A stretch of 64,000 nucleotides of DNA from Chloroflexota bacterium (GTDB lineage Bacteria > Chloroflexota > UBA11872): the NCBI GenBank assembly GCA_022820025.1, contig JAJEGF010000004.1:62001-126000 (forward strand). The letters run 5' to 3'. The position numbers and the translations under genes were made by a program. A model generated the notes under the pieces. It ran no database searches and was not told the origin of the DNA. It saw only the letters and a program-made list of their open reading frames with translations. Shown here one piece after another: positions 42,989 through 50,850 of this stretch (position 1 is its first letter; each line of letters opens with the position of its first letter).

Positions 42989-44101
42989 CTAGTACCGATC
43001 CGGCCAGTAGCAGTAGGCGTCGATCGGCGGAAGGAGCGCATCCAGCAGGTCGGCGTCGCTGGCTGAAATGTCCAGCCCGTGAATGTCCCGCAATTCCTCC
43101 GCCGACCGATATCCAAACAGGACCTCCGCCAGCCGAGCCGACGGCAGCCGCACCCGGTGCCGGGGTAAATCGCCTCCCAGCGGCAACTCGCCCGACCCCA
43201 GCTCGGTGTCAATCACCAGGCGCGAAGGTAGCCCGCTACCCAGGATTTCGGCCCGCTTGCGCGCGTACGGCCCGAGCGCCTGCAGTACCACGTCCGGCAG
43301 GCCAAGTCTGACCATCTGCGAGCGGCCGATCGGCCGCTCCGATCGAGCGGTCACCTCGAGGTTTCGCAGATACCTCCCGACGCGGCTTGCCGGATATACG
43401 TGAAACACCAGCTTGCCCACCCGATGCCGGACCGCCTCGTCCGCCATGGCCCGGATCAATGAGCCTGCCACCCCGCTGCTGATCGCCTGCGCATCCACGA
43501 TGTCGAGTTGCTGCGCGTCGTGGTCGACCTGATCGCCAATGCAGTAGCCGACGATCTGACCGCGGTTGTCCAGCGCGACCTGCATCCAGGCGTCCAATCG
43601 GCCGAAATAGAGACCCTGGCGCGGACCGAGCCAGCGCTCGGGCTCTCGCACGCGCATGCCGCTGATCCCGCTAGTCTCGCGGTTGTAAAGGCGAGCGATT
43701 GCGGGACGGTCGTGGGGTTCAGCCTGGCGAATCCGGTGGCTGCGCGGCAGGGCTTCGGCGCGACGCGTGGACACGGTGAAGTTGAACTCGGGCATCACCG
43801 TGGCGTAGGCCCAACGGTGATACAGGCCAGGGACACCGTAGAGCGTGGAGATGGGCACGCCGCGCGCCACGGCCCGCTCCAGCACGGCCTCCAGCATGAA
43901 TCGCATGTGCCCCTGCATCTGGTGCGCGTCGTCCGTATGCACGCCCACCACCCCCGCGCAATCGAGCGTCACGCCGCGCAAGCGGTGTCCAACCGTAAAC
44001 GTCTGCATCCAGCTGACCAGTTCGCCGTCGACCTCAACGCGCACGCGCTCCCAGGGCGGTCCAAGCTCGTGTGGGAGAAACTGAATCGTGCGGTCAGGCA
44101 C
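42989..44101 (-). CDS. Eis-like GNAT N-acetyltransferase
   Basis: A 370-aa protein from GTG 44101, 4 nt after the gltX stop; a longer frame would overlap gltX. The N-terminal GNAT domain has DCAGVVGVHTDDAHQMQGHMR (acetyl-CoA loop region, with unusual HQMQGH) and ISTLYGVPGLYHRWAYA. A second GNAT-like domain follows (IVGYCIGDQVDHDAQQLDIV), and an SCP2-like C-terminal strand region ends LRDIHGLDISASDADLLDALL. This is the three-domain order of Eis-type acetyltransferases. Substrate unknown. Confidence 0.7.
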   Translation of the reverse strand: MPDRTIQFLPHELGPPWERVRVEVDGELVSWMQTFTVGHRLRGVTLDCAGVVGVHTDDAHQMQGHMRFMLEAVLERAVARGVPISTLYGVPGLYHRWAYATVMPEFNFTVSTRRAEALPRSHRIRQAEPHDRPAIARLYNRETSGISGMRVREPERWLGPRQGLYFGRLDAWMQVALDNRGQIVGYCIGDQVDHDAQQLDIVDAQAISSGVAGSLIRAMADEAVRHRVGKLVFHVYPASRVGRYLRNLEVTARSERPIGRSQMVRLGLPDVVLQALGPYARKRAEILGSGLPSRLVIDTELGSGELPLGGDLPRHRVRLPSARLAEVLFGYRSAEELRDIHGLDISASDADLLDALLPPIDAYCYWPDRY

Positions 44102-44105
44102 CGGC

Positions 44106-45575
44106 TCAGGCGGCGGCCAGCTTGGCCAGACCAACCAGCGCGCGCCGCAGCCGATCCCGGCAGCGCTGGCGTCCCAACACCTCCATCGTGGCGAACAGCG
44201 GCGGCGTGGCGCGTCGGCCCGTCACGGCAATACGCACCGGCATGAACAGGTCGCCAGCCCTCCAGTTCAGGTCGGCGGCCAGCGTGCGCATCGCGGCTTC
44301 CAGGGTGGGGTCGTCGAACGGGTCCGTTTCGTCAACCAGCGCGACGACCCGCTCCAGCGCCGAGGCTGTCTCGGCCGCAGAGTGCCGCCTGAACCTGACT
44401 TGCCCCATATCCGGATCGAGGTCGTCGTCAAAAAAGAAGTCCATCAACTCGGCAGTGCGGTTGAGGTGGGATAGGCGCTCATACTCCAGTTCCAGCGCCG
44501 CTGCGAAGTACGGACGCTGGTCGGAGCGAAGGTCAAGCCCGCCTTGCGCCGCATAGGACCACGCCCGCTCGGCGAGGTCATTGAGGTCCAGCCGTCGAAT
44601 CCAGACGCCATTGAAGTGGTCCAGCCGTTGTGGATCGAACACGGCGTCCGCGCGGTTCACCCGCTCTAGCCGGAACTCCTGCACCAACTCGTCCAGGCTG
44701 AAGATCTCGCGTTCGTCGCCCGGCGCCCAACCCAGGAAAACCAGGAAGTTGACCAGCGCCTCCGGCAAATAGCCCTGCGTCCGGTATTCCCCCACCCACT
44801 GCGCACCGTCCCGGCTCGAAAACTTCTGGCGGCGGCGGTTGACCACCAGCGGCAGATGCGCAAACGCCGGTGGCATCCAGCCGAGGGCTTCGTACAAGAG
44901 CACCTGTCGGAACGTATTGGACACGTGGTCTTTCCCGCGGACCACGTGGCTGATCCGCATGTGCTCGTCATCGACCACCACCGCCATGTTGTAAAGCGCT
45001 GACCCGTCGCCCCGCGCAATCACGAAGTCGTCGACTTCGTCCGGACCGACGCGGATATTCCCGAGCACGATGTCGTCGAACTGAACGGGACTCGGCTCGG
45101 ACCGAAATCGGACTGCCGGAATCACGCCGGCTGATTTGCGCTCGGCGATCTCGGCAGCGGTGAATCGACGGCCCAGGCCCGAATAGCGCGGCGGCCGTCC
45201 CTCGGCCCGTTGCTGCTCGCGTTCGGCGGCGCGCTCGTCGGCCGTCGTGTAGTCGTAGTACGCCTGCTCGCTAGCCAGCAGTTGCTGCACGGCCTCTCGG
45301 TAGATGTCCTGCCGCTCACTCTGCCGATAGGGCCCGAACGGTCCGCCCACGTCTGGACCTTCGTCCCAATCCAGGCCCAGCCAGCGCAACCCTTCGTAGA
45401 TTCCCTCTTCGTGGGACGCGTCGCTGCGCTGGGCGTCGGTGTCTTCGACGCGAAGGATGAACGCGCCGCCCACGCGGCGGGCCATGAGGTAGTTGCATAA
45501 CGCCGTACGGGCGTTCCCCACATGCAGGTCACCGGTGGGGCTTGGCGCCATGCGCACGCGTATGGGCTGGGTCAT
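44106..45575 (-). CDS. gltX: Glutamyl-tRNA synthetase
   Basis: A 489-aa class I synthetase. Start ATG 45575 (MTQPIRVRMAPSPTG); the frame upstream to 45740 is not conserved. HIGH motif PTGDLHVGNART and KMSKS-type loop RRRQKFSSRDGAQ (K-F-S-S-R). The RVEDTD and VVRGKDH strands and the C-terminal helical anticodon domain are present. Normal length. Confidence 0.95.
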   Translation of the reverse strand: MTQPIRVRMAPSPTGDLHVGNARTALCNYLMARRVGGAFILRVEDTDAQRSDASHEEGIYEGLRWLGLDWDEGPDVGGPFGPYRQSERQDIYREAVQQLLASEQAYYDYTTADERAAEREQQRAEGRPPRYSGLGRRFTAAEIAERKSAGVIPAVRFRSEPSPVQFDDIVLGNIRVGPDEVDDFVIARGDGSALYNMAVVVDDEHMRISHVVRGKDHVSNTFRQVLLYEALGWMPPAFAHLPLVVNRRRQKFSSRDGAQWVGEYRTQGYLPEALVNFLVFLGWAPGDEREIFSLDELVQEFRLERVNRADAVFDPQRLDHFNGVWIRRLDLNDLAERAWSYAAQGGLDLRSDQRPYFAAALELEYERLSHLNRTAELMDFFFDDDLDPDMGQVRFRRHSAAETASALERVVALVDETDPFDDPTLEAAMRTLAADLNWRAGDLFMPVRIAVTGRRATPPLFATMEVLGRQRCRDRLRRALVGLAKLAAA

Positions 45576-45624
45576 GGCGCGCAGTATCTCACCGGCAGCC
45601 GCGGCATTGGCCGCAGTGAATGGC

Positions 45625-46467
45625 TCAACCGTCGTAGTAGCTGATGATCGTGTCCATGGCCGCCGACAGTTCGGCGACCCAGGCTTCGGAGGCTGCGCTG
45701 CTGGGGCTGACTTCCGGCGTAATCCAGCCGCTGTAGCCAACGCGCCGCAGCGTTTGCATCACCACCGGCCAGTCCACGTCGCCATGCAGCAACTGGGTGA
45801 AGCCCAACCATCCGCCTGGCCTGAGCGTGAAGTCCTTGACGTGTACGCGGGCGATGCGCGCGGCCCCCAGCGCCTCGATCCAGTGCTGCGGACGCCCGAA
45901 CTGCATCACGTTGCCGACATCGAAGTAGACGCGCAGGTGGGGGCTGGCGAAGCCGTCCACGAACTCCAGCATGTCCCGCGGGCTCAGTATCAGCGCGTTC
46001 CAGACGTTCTCGACCGCCAGGGTCACGCCGGCGTCTTCGGCCGCCGGCAGCAGCGCTTCGGTAGCCGCGCGCGCGGCGTCCCAGACCTGGGTGAACGGTT
46101 GGTCGTCGGTGACCACGCCGGGGATGTAGAGCAGCGTGTCCACGTCGAGGTCCGACGCCAGATCGATACTGCACCGCACCAGCGCCTGTCCCTCCGTGCG
46201 TATCTCCGCGTCCAGCGACGACGCCGAGTACTGCCAGGGCAAACCCGCGTTGAGACCGAGGATCGGCGGTCCGTCGTCCGCCAGGCGCCGGAGTTCCCGC
46301 CGTTCCGCGTCCGTTGCCCGTAGCGAAAAGCGACCATCAGCCGGCAACGTGAGTTCCACGCCTTCAAAGCCGCCGCCACGGGCCAGGTGGAATACCTCGG
46401 GAAGCGGCGTGGCGCCGCCGAGGCAGCTATCGCGCAGGCCCTTACGCAAACGAGGCGCGGTGTTCAT
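45625..46467 (-). CDS. Sugar phosphate isomerase/epimerase (TIM barrel)
   Basis: A 280-aa AP-endonuclease-2-type barrel. Strands: FEGVELTLP, PILGLNAGLPWQ, TLLYIPGVV, VTLAVENVWNAL with metal-binding Glu, LRVYFDVGNVMQ with Asp, RVHVKDF with His, and GWITPEVSP with the final Glu. Probably acts on a keto sugar or inositol derivative, as the nearby Gfo/Idh/MocA genes suggest. Distinct from the one at 7247-8101. Confidence 0.8.
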   Translation of the reverse strand: MNTAPRLRKGLRDSCLGGATPLPEVFHLARGGGFEGVELTLPADGRFSLRATDAERRELRRLADDGPPILGLNAGLPWQYSASSLDAEIRTEGQALVRCSIDLASDLDVDTLLYIPGVVTDDQPFTQVWDAARAATEALLPAAEDAGVTLAVENVWNALILSPRDMLEFVDGFASPHLRVYFDVGNVMQFGRPQHWIEALGAARIARVHVKDFTLRPGGWLGFTQLLHGDVDWPVVMQTLRRVGYSGWITPEVSPSSAASEAWVAELSAAMDTIISYYDG

Positions 46468-46547
46468 TAGCGTGTGTTCCGGATGCTCTGGATGCGGATG
46501 GTGAGTGTATTGATCATCCGCCGACGAGGCACCGTCAAAGTCCCAGA

Positions 46548-47408
46548 CTAGGGCTTAAACGCGATGGCCTCGCCAAAGGCGATAGCGCCAACGGCGCCGG
46601 GATTGGCCTTCCACTCGTCAATGCGGGCCTGCCAGCCATCGAGTTGCTCCTGGGACGCCAGCCCGAATTGCACGAGGGCCGCCGTGACCTTGGGCGAGAA
46701 GAACCAGTCATTGATGAAGCCGTGGAAGAAGGCCACGTCTTCGGTGGCGCCGAAGTAGTCGAATGAGCCGGACGCCTGGATGTTCGAAAACCCGGCCTCC
46801 ATCAGATGGGTCTTGAGCTCCCGTCCCATTTCGGGATGGCCGCCGTTCCCGGCCAACAGCCTGGCGAAGGTGGTCCAGGCGTGGACGGACTCTTCTTCGC
46901 CGGGATGCAGGAACGAGGAGGAGATCGACGATTCACGGCTGGCAATGATGCCGCCGGGCTTCAGGACCCGCTTGATTTCGGCCAGGGCCGCCTGGGTGTC
47001 TGGCACATGCATGAGTACGGCATGGCAGTGGGCAGCATCGAAGGAGTCGTCGTCGAACGGCAGGTCGGTGATATCGCCGACGTGAAACGTGGCGTTGGCG
47101 TGTCCGCCGGCCTGGGCGGCGGCGCGGGCGAGCTCGATCTGGGAGGCTTCGATATCGACGCCGTGAAGCTCGCCGGGCTCGACGGCCTCGGCGAGACCGA
47201 CCGAGAGCGTGCCGGGGCCGCAGCCGAAGTCCAGCACGCGCTGGCCCGGCTTGAGTAGCGGGAGGAGATGCGTGGCGTGGGTATGCACGCTGCGACGATC
47301 GAGCAACTGCTGAAAGTCGTCGCTGTAGCCCATGGTGTAGGTGGATTCCTGTGATGCCTGGTCCGACATTGCCGCCCGCTCTCTGATTGCCAGCTGCTTG
47401 TCAAACAT
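46548..47408 (-). CDS. Class I SAM-dependent methyltransferase (UbiE-like)
   Basis: A 286-aa methyltransferase: motif I RVLDFGCGPGTLSVGLAE, acidic end of strand 2 HGVDIEASQIELA, VGDITDLPFDDDSFDAAHCH and VLKPGGIIASRESSI. The C-terminal half includes a longer helical cap (FHGFINDWFFSPKVTAAL). Start may be ATG 47408 or ATG 47369. Substrate unknown. Confidence 0.82.
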   Translation of the reverse strand: MFDKQLAIRERAAMSDQASQESTYTMGYSDDFQQLLDRRSVHTHATHLLPLLKPGQRVLDFGCGPGTLSVGLAEAVEPGELHGVDIEASQIELARAAAQAGGHANATFHVGDITDLPFDDDSFDAAHCHAVLMHVPDTQAALAEIKRVLKPGGIIASRESSISSSFLHPGEEESVHAWTTFARLLAGNGGHPEMGRELKTHLMEAGFSNIQASGSFDYFGATEDVAFFHGFINDWFFSPKVTAALVQFGLASQEQLDGWQARIDEWKANPGAVGAIAFGEAIAFKP

Positions 47409-47483
47409 CGTAGGCCAGCAGCGAGAGACCCGGAAACCTCCGACGGTTGCGGGCGAACTCCCGGCCTGCCGATGTGAAGGCGC

Positions 47484-48512
47484 CTAACGGAAGCGGGTGA
47501 CGTCGACGAATTCGTGTCGACGGGCCGAGGCGTAGGCGGCTTCGGTGCAGGCGACGCCGGCCCAGCCGTCATGGCCGTCGGCGCAGGGGGGGCGACCGGT
47601 GGCAATGGCCTCCGCAAAATCGCGCAGCAGGCCGACGTTCATGCTAGAGGCGAATGAGACTTCCCGGTACGGAGTCTCGGGAGCGGTCTCGGTGACGCGG
47701 ATGACGTCGTCGGTGATGTCGAACTGAACCACTCCGCCATCGCAGACGATTCGGCCGCTGACATCTCCCCAGCGGCGCCAGTTGGGTGGACGATTCCAGC
47801 TTGGGTCACAGGTTCCGATAGCGCCGGAGTCGAAGACCTCGATCAGGGCGCCGGTGTCCTCCACCGGGATGTCGCGAGCCAGCGCCTCAGTCTCGCAATA
47901 GACCTGCGCAACCTCGGATTCGCTGAACCAGCGCATCAAATCCGTGGCGTGGACGATGTGGTCGCGTATGGCTCCGCCGCCGGAGCGCGCCGGGTCGATA
48001 AACCAGCCGCTGGGCCGTGCGCCCAGCACGTTGGTGAGCGACATGGCTCGGATGGCGCCCAACTCGCCGCTGTCAAGGCGGCGTTTGGCTTCCCAGACGG
48101 GAGGGGAGTGCCGAACGGGGTAGGCGGTGGCCAGCGTCACGCCACGCTCGGCGCAGCCGCGCACCATGGCCGTGGCGTCCGCCAGCGTAATCGCCAACGG
48201 TTTTTCGCACAGCACGTGCATACCCGCCTCGGCGGCGGCCAGCGCGAGGTCGTGGTGCGCCACGTTGGCGGCACAGATGCTGACGCAGTCAATGTCGTCG
48301 GCCCGAAAGACGTCGGCGTGGCTTGCGTGGATCCGCACGGAGCCGCCGGCGTTTTCCCCGGCCAAGATTCGCTCGGCCTGCGCGCGAAGTTCAGGGTCGG
48401 GCTCCGAGACTGCAACCAACTCGATCTCGGGCAGGTCAAGCATGGCTCGCAGATAGGAGTACTGGTGGCCGTGCTCAAAGCTCACGGCGGCTATGCGGAT
48501 GGGCGCGCTCAT
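47484..48512 (-). CDS. Gfo/Idh/MocA family oxidoreductase
   Basis: A 342-aa oxidoreductase. The N-terminus RIAAVSFEHGHQYSYLRAM departs from the usual G-x-G-x-x-G, but VSICAANVAHHDLAL, MHVLCEKPLAITLADA (E-K-P) and RDHIVHATDLMRWF with the catalytic Asp/His are clear. Its start overlaps the stop of the preceding gene by 4 nt. Probably a sugar or inositol dehydrogenase. Confidence 0.83.
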   Translation of the reverse strand: MSAPIRIAAVSFEHGHQYSYLRAMLDLPEIELVAVSEPDPELRAQAERILAGENAGGSVRIHASHADVFRADDIDCVSICAANVAHHDLALAAAEAGMHVLCEKPLAITLADATAMVRGCAERGVTLATAYPVRHSPPVWEAKRRLDSGELGAIRAMSLTNVLGARPSGWFIDPARSGGGAIRDHIVHATDLMRWFSESEVAQVYCETEALARDIPVEDTGALIEVFDSGAIGTCDPSWNRPPNWRRWGDVSGRIVCDGGVVQFDITDDVIRVTETAPETPYREVSFASSMNVGLLRDFAEAIATGRPPCADGHDGWAGVACTEAAYASARRHEFVDVTRFR

Positions 48513-49309
48513 AGCGTCACCGCGGTCTTGAGATCACACGCGTGAAGGAGCGCGCGGTAGGCGTCGTGAGCATCGGCCAGAACGGCTCGTAGTTCGGCCG
48601 GCGGTCCGGGCTGATCGGTGCGACAAAGGTCGGCGACGAACCGAGCGTAGGGATGAACATCCGTCGCGGGCAGCGGGGTGGCGACTCCGCGACTTGTAAC
48701 CCTATTGATGTCAAGCCGCGAGTCGTACTCGCGGATTCCGCCTCGGCCGAGGGCTTCGTAGAAGCGGAGCTCGGCGCCTGGGGGCGCTCCGGCGACGGCT
48801 TCGACGTAGGCGATTGAATCGTCACGAAAGCGTCCCACGCCGTAGATCGCCTCGAAGCCGGCGCCGCGCGGTTGGCGGCGAGCGGCGATTCGCTTGAGGC
48901 TGCCACCCAGTGCGGTGAGGGCCAAGACTGCCCGCCAGGCCGGGGGACCGATGCCCGGCGACTCCATGACCACAATGGCCTTGGTCATGGTGCGTCGACC
49001 AAGCGATTCGAGGTCAGCTGCCATGGCCGCTACCGGACCGCCGAGAAGGTCCGGCCAGGCAGTCAGCGTGCGCGCATCTCGACCGGCCGGAATCGGAACG
49101 CCGGAAACGATGAGCGCATCGGAGTCGAGCAGGCGGTCGCGCAGATTCACGGGGAGAGCTGCGGAGTCTTCCAGGTCCACTACCGCGTCGGCAGTGAGGC
49201 AAGCGTTGGCTCTCAACCAGTGCACCTGGCCGGACCCGAGGGCATCCGCGTAGGCGGCTCGGCGTTCTGCGCCGGTCGCGCCCGGGCCAATGAGCGCGCG
49301 CCTGATCAT
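48509..49309 (-). CDS. Divergent Gfo/Idh/MocA-like protein
   Basis: A 266-aa protein from ATG 49309, overlapping the NUDIX stop by 4 nt and the next oxidoreductase start by 4 nt. The N-terminus (RRALIGPGATGAERRAAY) and the C-terminal strand set (GAELRFYEALGRGGIREYDSR then LPATDVHPYARFVADL) resemble the oxidoreductase family. The E-K-P signature and catalytic Lys/His are not found, and the protein is about 80 residues short. It may be a non-catalytic partner of the downstream oxidoreductase. Confidence 0.5.
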   Translation of the reverse strand: MIRRALIGPGATGAERRAAYADALGSGQVHWLRANACLTADAVVDLEDSAALPVNLRDRLLDSDALIVSGVPIPAGRDARTLTAWPDLLGGPVAAMAADLESLGRRTMTKAIVVMESPGIGPPAWRAVLALTALGGSLKRIAARRQPRGAGFEAIYGVGRFRDDSIAYVEAVAGAPPGAELRFYEALGRGGIREYDSRLDINRVTSRGVATPLPATDVHPYARFVADLCRTDQPGPPAELRAVLADAHDAYRALLHACDLKTAVTL

Positions 49310-49851
49310 TCGGAAAGCAGGCCGCGCTGCCAGGCGATGAGCACTGTGTTGATCATGCCCGCATGGTCGTACTGATCGTCCAGAATCCGCTGCCGAAGCT
49401 CGTGGATCGGAATGCGGACAACCTCCAGAATCTCGGATTCGTCCAATGCCGCCTGACCCTGAGACAGGTTGCGGCCAATGAACATGTGCATGCGAAAGCC
49501 GCTCAAGGCTGGAACGGGAAGAAAGGAGCCCAAGTCCTGCAGATCGCCAATGCACAGGCCGGTTTCTTCCTCGAACTCGCGGTGGGCGCAGGCGGCGGGC
49601 GACTCGTTGCGGTCGACATGGCCGGCGGGCAACTCCAGCATGACCTGCCCGGTGGGATGGCGGTACTGGCGTACGCAGATGGCCCGGTTGTCGTCGTCCA
49701 GCCCAAGCACGGTAACGGCCCCGCCGCTGAGCTTGAGGTAGGTGTAGTCCATCTCGCGGCCGTCTTCGCGGGCCCGCAGGCGGTCGATGACGACGGGAAA
49801 ACGTCCACGCCAGGCCAGTTTCGACGCGATGACGTCCCACTCGAGGTTCAT
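49306..49851 (-). CDS. NUDIX hydrolase (ADP-ribose pyrophosphatase-like)
   Basis: A 181-aa protein from ATG 49851 (MNLEWDVI). The Nudix box GHVDRNESPAACAHREFEEETGL obeys G-x5-E-x7-R-E-U-x-E-E-x-G-U in full. Upstream ICVRQYRHPTGQVMLELPAG is the usual ADP-ribose pyrophosphatase lead-in. Metal-dependent cleavage of a nucleoside diphosphate sugar. Operon with the HAD gene upstream and the two oxidoreductases downstream. Confidence 0.9.
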   Translation of the reverse strand: MNLEWDVIASKLAWRGRFPVVIDRLRAREDGREMDYTYLKLSGGAVTVLGLDDDNRAICVRQYRHPTGQVMLELPAGHVDRNESPAACAHREFEEETGLCIGDLQDLGSFLPVPALSGFRMHMFIGRNLSQGQAALDESEILEVVRIPIHELRQRILDDQYDHAGMINTVLIAWQRGLLSE

Positions 49852-49885
49852 TGGTTGTCCGGGGCGGCCAGATAACTCGCCGAGG

Positions 49886-50644
49886 TTACGGCAGCGGCCA
49901 GGGCGCGGGGGCGACATGGGGTTGGATGAGGTTAGGAAGTTCGGCGATTGAGGCGATCACGGGCACCGGGGAATCGGCGGGGACGGAAGGGTTGACCCAG
50001 ACGGCGTCGATGCCGGCGTTCAGCGCGCCGTTGACATCCGCGTCCAGTCCGTCTCCTACGTGGAGGACGCGCCGGCGGTCGGCTCGCGCGATAGCCAGGC
50101 CGCGTTCGAAGAAGAGGCGATCCGGTTTCTCGGCCCCGACGTCGGCGCTGACGACCTGGGCGGCAAAGAAGCGTTCCAGATCGAGCAGGGCCAGCAGGCG
50201 GCCAAGCCAACCCTCCCAGTTGGAAGCGACCACGACTTGCAAACCCAAACGGTTGAGCGCCCGCAGGGCGTCGACGGCGCCAGGCATGGGTTGGTAGGCC
50301 TCGAACGAACTGAAGCGCTGGTAGAGGGCGTGACTGAAGTCGCGAGGGTCGGAGAGTCCGAGCGCCGCACCCAGGCGAGCGTAGTGGGTGTGCCAGTAGC
50401 GGGAGGAAGCCGAGGTCGTGATGGAGTGGCCGCGAGAGCGGCTGGCGTTGACGTCTCGGCGCCAGATTTCGGTGGCTCGTTGCTCAAAGTCGTCGGGTGG
50501 GTGCTTGATGCCGAAGTCGGCGGCGATGGCAAGGACGGTTTCGAGGAAGGGCGGGTGGATGTGGACGACGGTTTCGCCAATGTCCACAAAGACAGTCTGG
50601 TAGGGACCACGGAGAAGACGGGGAGTACGTGGCGCTTGGTTCAC
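49886..50644 (-). CDS. HAD superfamily hydrolase
   Basis: A 252-aa HAD protein. Motif I is FVDIGETVV (nucleophile Asp with Gly at +2, as in the D-x-G-x-T group), motif II VVASNWEG, motif III Lys in GAEKPDRLFF, motif IV VLHVGDGLDADVNGAL. The helical cap lies between motifs I and II. A small-molecule phosphatase; substrate unknown. Confidence 0.87.
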   Translation of the reverse strand: MNQAPRTPRLLRGPYQTVFVDIGETVVHIHPPFLETVLAIAADFGIKHPPDDFEQRATEIWRRDVNASRSRGHSITTSASSRYWHTHYARLGAALGLSDPRDFSHALYQRFSSFEAYQPMPGAVDALRALNRLGLQVVVASNWEGWLGRLLALLDLERFFAAQVVSADVGAEKPDRLFFERGLAIARADRRRVLHVGDGLDADVNGALNAGIDAVWVNPSVPADSPVPVIASIAELPNLIQPHVAPAPWPLP

Positions 50645-50850
50645 AGGCGATTATCGGAGTTTCGGTTCGGTCACGGCGAGCGGCCTATGTGTGAGTGACG
50701 AGGCTTGGCGCGATTCTCTTCGTGGGTGGACCGGGGGAGCGACGCGGGGCGGGCGCAGGTTCGATGGCCGGGGTCGCTGGTGGGTTCGCAGCGCCGTGCA
50801 TTGGTCGTCCGTGGGCACAGCGGTGGACCGATTGGCCGGCGCGTTGCGGA